Source: Neckera pumila (lineage: Eukaryota; Streptophyta; Bryopsida; Hypnales; Neckeraceae). Taken from it: DNA of 64,000 bases. Positions 59,476 through 64,000 of the stretch are shown here, in pieces. Each line of letters opens with the position of its first letter. Within the stretch, counting starts at the first letter, position 1. The notes beneath the pieces were generated by a model that saw nothing but the letters and a program-made list of their open reading frames with translations, was not told the DNA's origin and searched no databases. The stretch is taken from assembly GCA_963969595.1 (NCBI GenBank), contig OZ018409.1, positions 7,392,520 to 7,456,519 of the forward strand, written 5' to 3'. Both the position numbers and the translations under genes were made by a program.

Positions 59476-61262
59476 AAGGACCAAAATCCACAAAGGAGGG
59501 TTGTTAATACAACTCTACAAGGGCTAAAAACAAGCACAAAACTAACATGGGGGTGAGTCTAGATGGCTAGTAAACACTAAAAATTCGAACGCACGTTAGT
59601 CAAGATGGATTAGAATACAATTTTCTCAATGAAAACACTAGAGAGCCCCCCCTAAGCAGCATTGCCAAGGTACGGAGGGGGGATTCTTCTAGGATTAGTA
59701 CAAAGGTTAGTGAAACAAACTTCAAGACTTTACAATAGAAGGCCATGTTAGTATTATAAATCAAAAACGCAAAAACAAAGACAAACTTTAAAAGGACCCC
59801 AATGTCCTTCAATGAGAGCTTCAAATTCAACAACAATGGAACTTGAAATGCTTCAAAAACACACAGGTTTGCAACTTTGGCTCAAAAATGGCCAAAAGCC
59901 TAATTAAATAAACCAACGTGTTTTGAAAGCCAAAATAATGGCCCAAGGGATGTTTGTGAGAGAAAGTGAGCCCCTTACATACATTTCCAAGGGTGCTCAC
60001 CCCCCTCTCTTTTCCTACTAGTAAACTTATCACTTGAGATTTCCATCCTAATCTTCTAATTTTTGACTTTTTAAGCTGGACCAAACTTCGAACTTTTGGA
60101 AAACAACTCCAACCACAAACGGATTGTGCCATTGGCTTTAGAAGGCCATTTTTAGTCCAAAGGACCCCTTACCTCAAATTTGACGTCAAAAACGCAATAA
60201 TATTTAATGCTAACTGAACACCCAAAAGGAGTCAAATCCAATCTTTGGAGTTTGACTTTTCTAAGAAAAGTAACTAGCCTAAGTTCTTTAGAAGGTATAA
60301 GGGAGTAAGAAAAGACCCAACTTCGACCTCATTCTGATTTCGTGTGCTCCCGGAGCACCAGTCAACTCCACCGGTTTCTTCAAATTTGGCAACTGTCAGG
60401 GAATCTTGCCAATTGAGACACCTTTGGCTATCATAATGTTTTGAAACTTGTAGGAGCATCTTATTAGTATACAACAAGCTAATCTAATTTTTAGTGAGAT
60501 TTTACTGCAACCAGGACAATTTACAAGAATTTTTATGGAATCTCTTATGGAATTCTACAAAGGATGTGCAAGCTCATATTCTTATTTTGCACAAAGGTCA
60601 TAATCAAATCAAATCTTGTCTTCTCCTTATAAAATTGGTAATTAAGGAATCTTTTGCGAAGGGGGAAATCTTGGCAAACCAATTTCGCCATTGATCTCCA
60701 AAAAGGTGATTTTCATCCAAGAACAATATACTGCATCCCCAGATTCCTCCTAGGTGTTTGTCTTGAGGTTGTAACTCCTACAAGCCTAACAATTGGGATT
60801 TTTGATATTTCGTCGATAGAATGGGAAAAATGAAACCTATCTTTGGAATTGGACATATGACCTCAACGGTATTTCCTCAGACCAAATTTAGATCTAAAAT
60901 ATCACATACATCGTAGATTTGGCGATTTTGGCCTATTTACTAAAAACCCTTCTAATCACGTGAAATCCCGATTTTATACCTATTTACAAAAGGAAATTGG
61001 GTTTAGTTGAGGGAAAGTTATTGATAAGGGACCAAATGTTATATTGGCATGTGACATACCTATTTTGGTCTTACACTCTTTTTTGAGCTTTTTGTAAATA
61101 AAAGTACACTCAAACTTGTAAAAATAAAAAATAAAAAAATAGTGAGTCTCGGGTGATGAATCAGGAGTTCACATGCCAATACCAAATTATTTTTTCAAGT
61201 TGTTGTTTATAATACATCTTTACAAAATTTCATATGAAGAAATGAAGCAATACAATTAGGAC
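59476..61262. other. Unassigned moderate-GC DNA
   Basis: Minus-strand frames at 59600-59836, 59827-60132 and 60274-60477 follow each other in shifted frames but show no domain I know. An LTR or an old transposon is possible. Confidence 0.3.
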
Positions 61263-61266
61263 TTAA

Positions 61267-62192
61267 CCCCTAAAGCACTAAACATGCTTTTTTGAGAACA
61301 TAGCATTTTTGGGCAGCTCACTACAAATGGAGTTTTTATTTTTTTTCTTTGAAATTTTCACACAACATTTTCCCAAGGAGTAGCTTTAAGATCCAACAAT
61401 TTTCATAACTTTTGACAGCAAAGTTAAAAAGTTATTGTATGATATGTGATTTTCAATGCTCGGCGGGCAGCTAAAAAAATTCTTAAGAAAAACTTTTTAA
61501 GAAAAAAAAAAATTTGAAATTGGTTCTCAAGATCAATGTATGCAACTTTAGGTTTGGAATTATTTCATTTTGATTTATGAGATCAAAATTATAAGGTGTT
61601 CTAGTTTGCGAGCAGTTGTGGATTCCCTATTCTAAAATAAACTTTGAAGTTCTTTATTTAATTCCATTTTCAATATTTTTGAAAAAAAATAAAAACATTG
61701 GCTGTAGATAGATTATTACAACATTATAACCATTCGGATTGGCATTTTTCAATTCTTTAATTAAATTCTTAATAATTTAATGTTTTGAATCATTCTCTAC
61801 TTCTTTCTATTTACTATTTTTTTCCTATATGTTGTACAATTCCAAATGATCTGAAAATTTTCAAGCATATAGCCAACTTGACTTCAAAAACGAATTCAAA
61901 GAGTAACCACCATTTTGGACATTTGTTCATACAAATGTGACCTTGTGAAGTGCAGCTGCCCGGTTTTTCGCAGGGACAAAAAAAGGCTTTTTCTCAATTC
62001 AAACACTAATATCTTGCAATCCACATTGTGGAAAATTCTGAAATTTCTTCCACATCTTCTCAAACAAGGTTACTACAAGATCCAACGGTTATATGTGTCC
62101 AAAAATGTTTTTTTTCTAAAATTTGGTACTTGTATTCAAAATGGCAGTTTTGGAGTGTTTTTGGTGAAAACATAGGCAACAACCTTTAGGGG
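61267..62192 (-). mobile_element. TTAA element, class C, reverse orientation
   Basis: TTAA flanks at 61263-61266 and 62193-62196; CCCCTAAAGCACT at the left end and AACCTTTAGGGG at the right; 926 bp. It is the reverse complement of 18020-18945 and matches 42727-43598 in the same direction. Confidence 0.75.
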
Positions 62193-62196
62193 TTAA

Positions 62197-64000
62197 CTTT
62201 GTTTTTTTTTACTCACTTTTAATGTTTTGAATGTTTTTAGTCATTTTCTCCACAACAATATTAAATGACCCTACCACACAATTGAATGCTTATGTCATTT
62301 CCATTGCAAATGCCTCCATTCAAAGCCAATAGGACAAGGCAAATTTAAAATGTACAATTAAACAATATTCAATATGCAAACATTAAATATAATCATATTG
62401 TCTGTATTAATGCTTGATGGTCACCTCTTTGAAAATGGTCTTTAACTCCAACAAAGTAGAATTTGGTTTTTAATCAATGAACGACTTTTTGATGGATCCC
62501 GATTTCTATTGTTGTTTTGTGGATTTATTGAACACTCCACGGAAAAACAAGGCAAGGTAGAGTAGTGGTGGCTACGTTCTACCCGTGCAAAAAGCCCTTC
62601 ATATTGGACCTCAATAAATGAATGACTTTGAATGTAATTAGCGTGGAGCCCGAGGCACTCCATTTGTGTCATGTGGAAAATGTGGTGCAAACAATGCTAC
62701 ATTTTCATCAGTCAATGACACATGTTGTTGAAGATATGGGCTTTAATCCAAACAATAGCGTGTTCCATTAGAGTGGTTATCATTGTAGTGGCAAATTTGA
62801 ACTAAAGGCATTTACTTTAGTAAAAGACGTAGAAAAATATGATTGTTCAACAAAAATGTAGTGGAAAAATGCATTTCAAATATAGCCAATTCACGGCAAT
62901 ATCTAGATAGTGATTTATGGATGAAACATACTCACACCACATGTTGAAAAAAGAAAGACACAACATAGATGGCCAAAGCAAAATCTCATCACTTCCGATA
63001 GGGGATTAGTATTCTTGCCCTTTTGGATACCAATATGGCTCTCTTAATTTTCCTAAATGCTTTCATTGGTAATTTGAAAGTGTCTTATCGAATTGCAAAA
63101 TAATGAATGAACCTTTTGCCATGTGTTGAAGCCGTATAGTTGGATGCTCATGGAAGTCATGACATGGTGACTTTTATAATCAACTCCAACCCTTTGAGTC
63201 CAAGTCCCAACCCTTTGAACATGAATTCCACATTGCGTGTAATTTCTATTACATCAAATTGCAAGAGAACAAAATTGGACCTTTAACAAATTTAATTTCT
63301 TGAAAGATGATACCTCAAAGAGGCGCCTTCTACAAACTCTATATCAAAATCATAAACACCTACATGGTAAGTACGTCCATTGATAATCAGCAATTCAACA
63401 CTAATAGCAAATTAGCATATTTACTATTGTAAATCATGAATTGCTTAAATTTGTGGATATAATTACTAAGTGAATGGAAAATCTATAAGTTACTTGACTT
63501 ATTTAATGCAAGAGCCACATTAAAAAGGCAAACTAATTCTCCTAAAGTAAATATGTAGAAGGACACCACACTCATGTGCAATACACACAATTCACACATG
63601 TCTCAAAAAAAGTAAGAAAACAAAAGGAAACCCCTTACATGACACTTCAGCTATCAATGAAAGGATTTCCATTTTAATTTGCGCACTTTGTCTTTAGTGT
63701 TTGAAACATACACAAATTGTGGAGTTGGTAAGGACTCAATCTTCTACTTTTCATCAAAGTGGGCTACAAACTCATTACAAATGAGAAAAAATGGTATTAT
63801 TTTATCCTTCAAAGGATCCCAAACAAAATATGGCATTTGAACATGTTGGTACATCATTGGCCCCTAATACAACCTCTAGAGCTTTTCATCCTTCAACAAT
63901 AGCTATTCCTCTTGTGAAGCAATAGGCTCCTAGTAAAAGGAATTGTATTTTGCAGTGGAGAGATATTTCTTGGGATTGTCTTGCAAGGGGCTCCACATTG
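62197..64000. other. Unassigned DNA at the window end
   Basis: A minus-strand frame of 82 codons (62442-62690) and further broken minus-strand frames suggest a decayed coding sequence continuing past the window. No family is recognised and no start or splice signals could be fixed. Confidence 0.3.

Noticed and set aside
62442..64000. Decayed transposase or plant gene on the minus strand
   Set aside because: Frames are broken and no diagnostic motif was found, so no family is named.

Overview
This window looks like plant (Viridiplantae) nuclear DNA. It is AT-rich and mostly intergenic, with two recognisable intron-containing genes and a dense layer of degenerate non-autonomous transposable elements. 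The plant assignment rests on a seven-exon gene for ACTIN-RELATED PROTEIN 7, a plant-type chromatin-remodelling subunit, and on plant-like transposon families. The histone H2B gene has an intron and a divergent sequence, which fits a non-seed plant or a streptophyte alga better than a flowering plant; that placement is an inference. No prokaryotic, organellar or viral gene set is visible, and I found no CRISPR array or convincing tRNA or rRNA gene.

Genes. The gene-rich core is about 27.3-33.7 kb. ARP7 (27689-31192, plus strand, 359 codons over seven exons, all GT-AG) is followed by a region holding an inverted, broken copy of ARP7 exon 5 (about 32190-32395). Next comes a two-exon H2B gene (32987-33564, plus strand, 125 aa). 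Both encode chromatin proteins: H2B is a nucleosome core histone, and ARP7 is expected in SWI/SNF-type remodelling complexes. Their adjacency need not mean co-regulation. The only other convincing long reading frame is a 252-codon intronless ORF on the minus strand (49956-50714). It may carry a CID/RPR-like helical domain and has a 13-residue tandem repeat.

Mobile DNA. The dominant feature is a set of about 15 elements of 0.5-1.7 kb that begin TTAA-CCCCTAAAGG and end CCTTTAGGGG-TTAA. These match the target site and end structure of non-autonomous piggyBac-like elements. They fall into three internal classes (A, B, C). A and C share one terminal module but differ at the other end, so the family appears mosaic. 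Other elements are a CACTA-type MITE with an ATA target duplication, a Tourist-like MITE with a TTA duplication, several TIR elements of unassigned class (CATTAGA, TTAGAGCAT, TAAGGTA and GGGAGG ends), a large fold-back family with two copies, and a 5'-truncated LINE.

Layout: 0-2.5 kb AT-rich non-coding; 2.5-3.7 kb TIR element and a GC-rich repeat-laden island; 3.7-20 kb element-dense AT-rich DNA; 21-23.4 kb a second GC-rich island and two MITEs; 23.4-26.9 kb AT-rich; 26.9-33.7 kb gene core; 34-36 kb short TIR elements; 37-48.5 kb a thick cluster of nested elements; 49-51 kb the lone ORF; 52-64 kb further elements and unassigned DNA.
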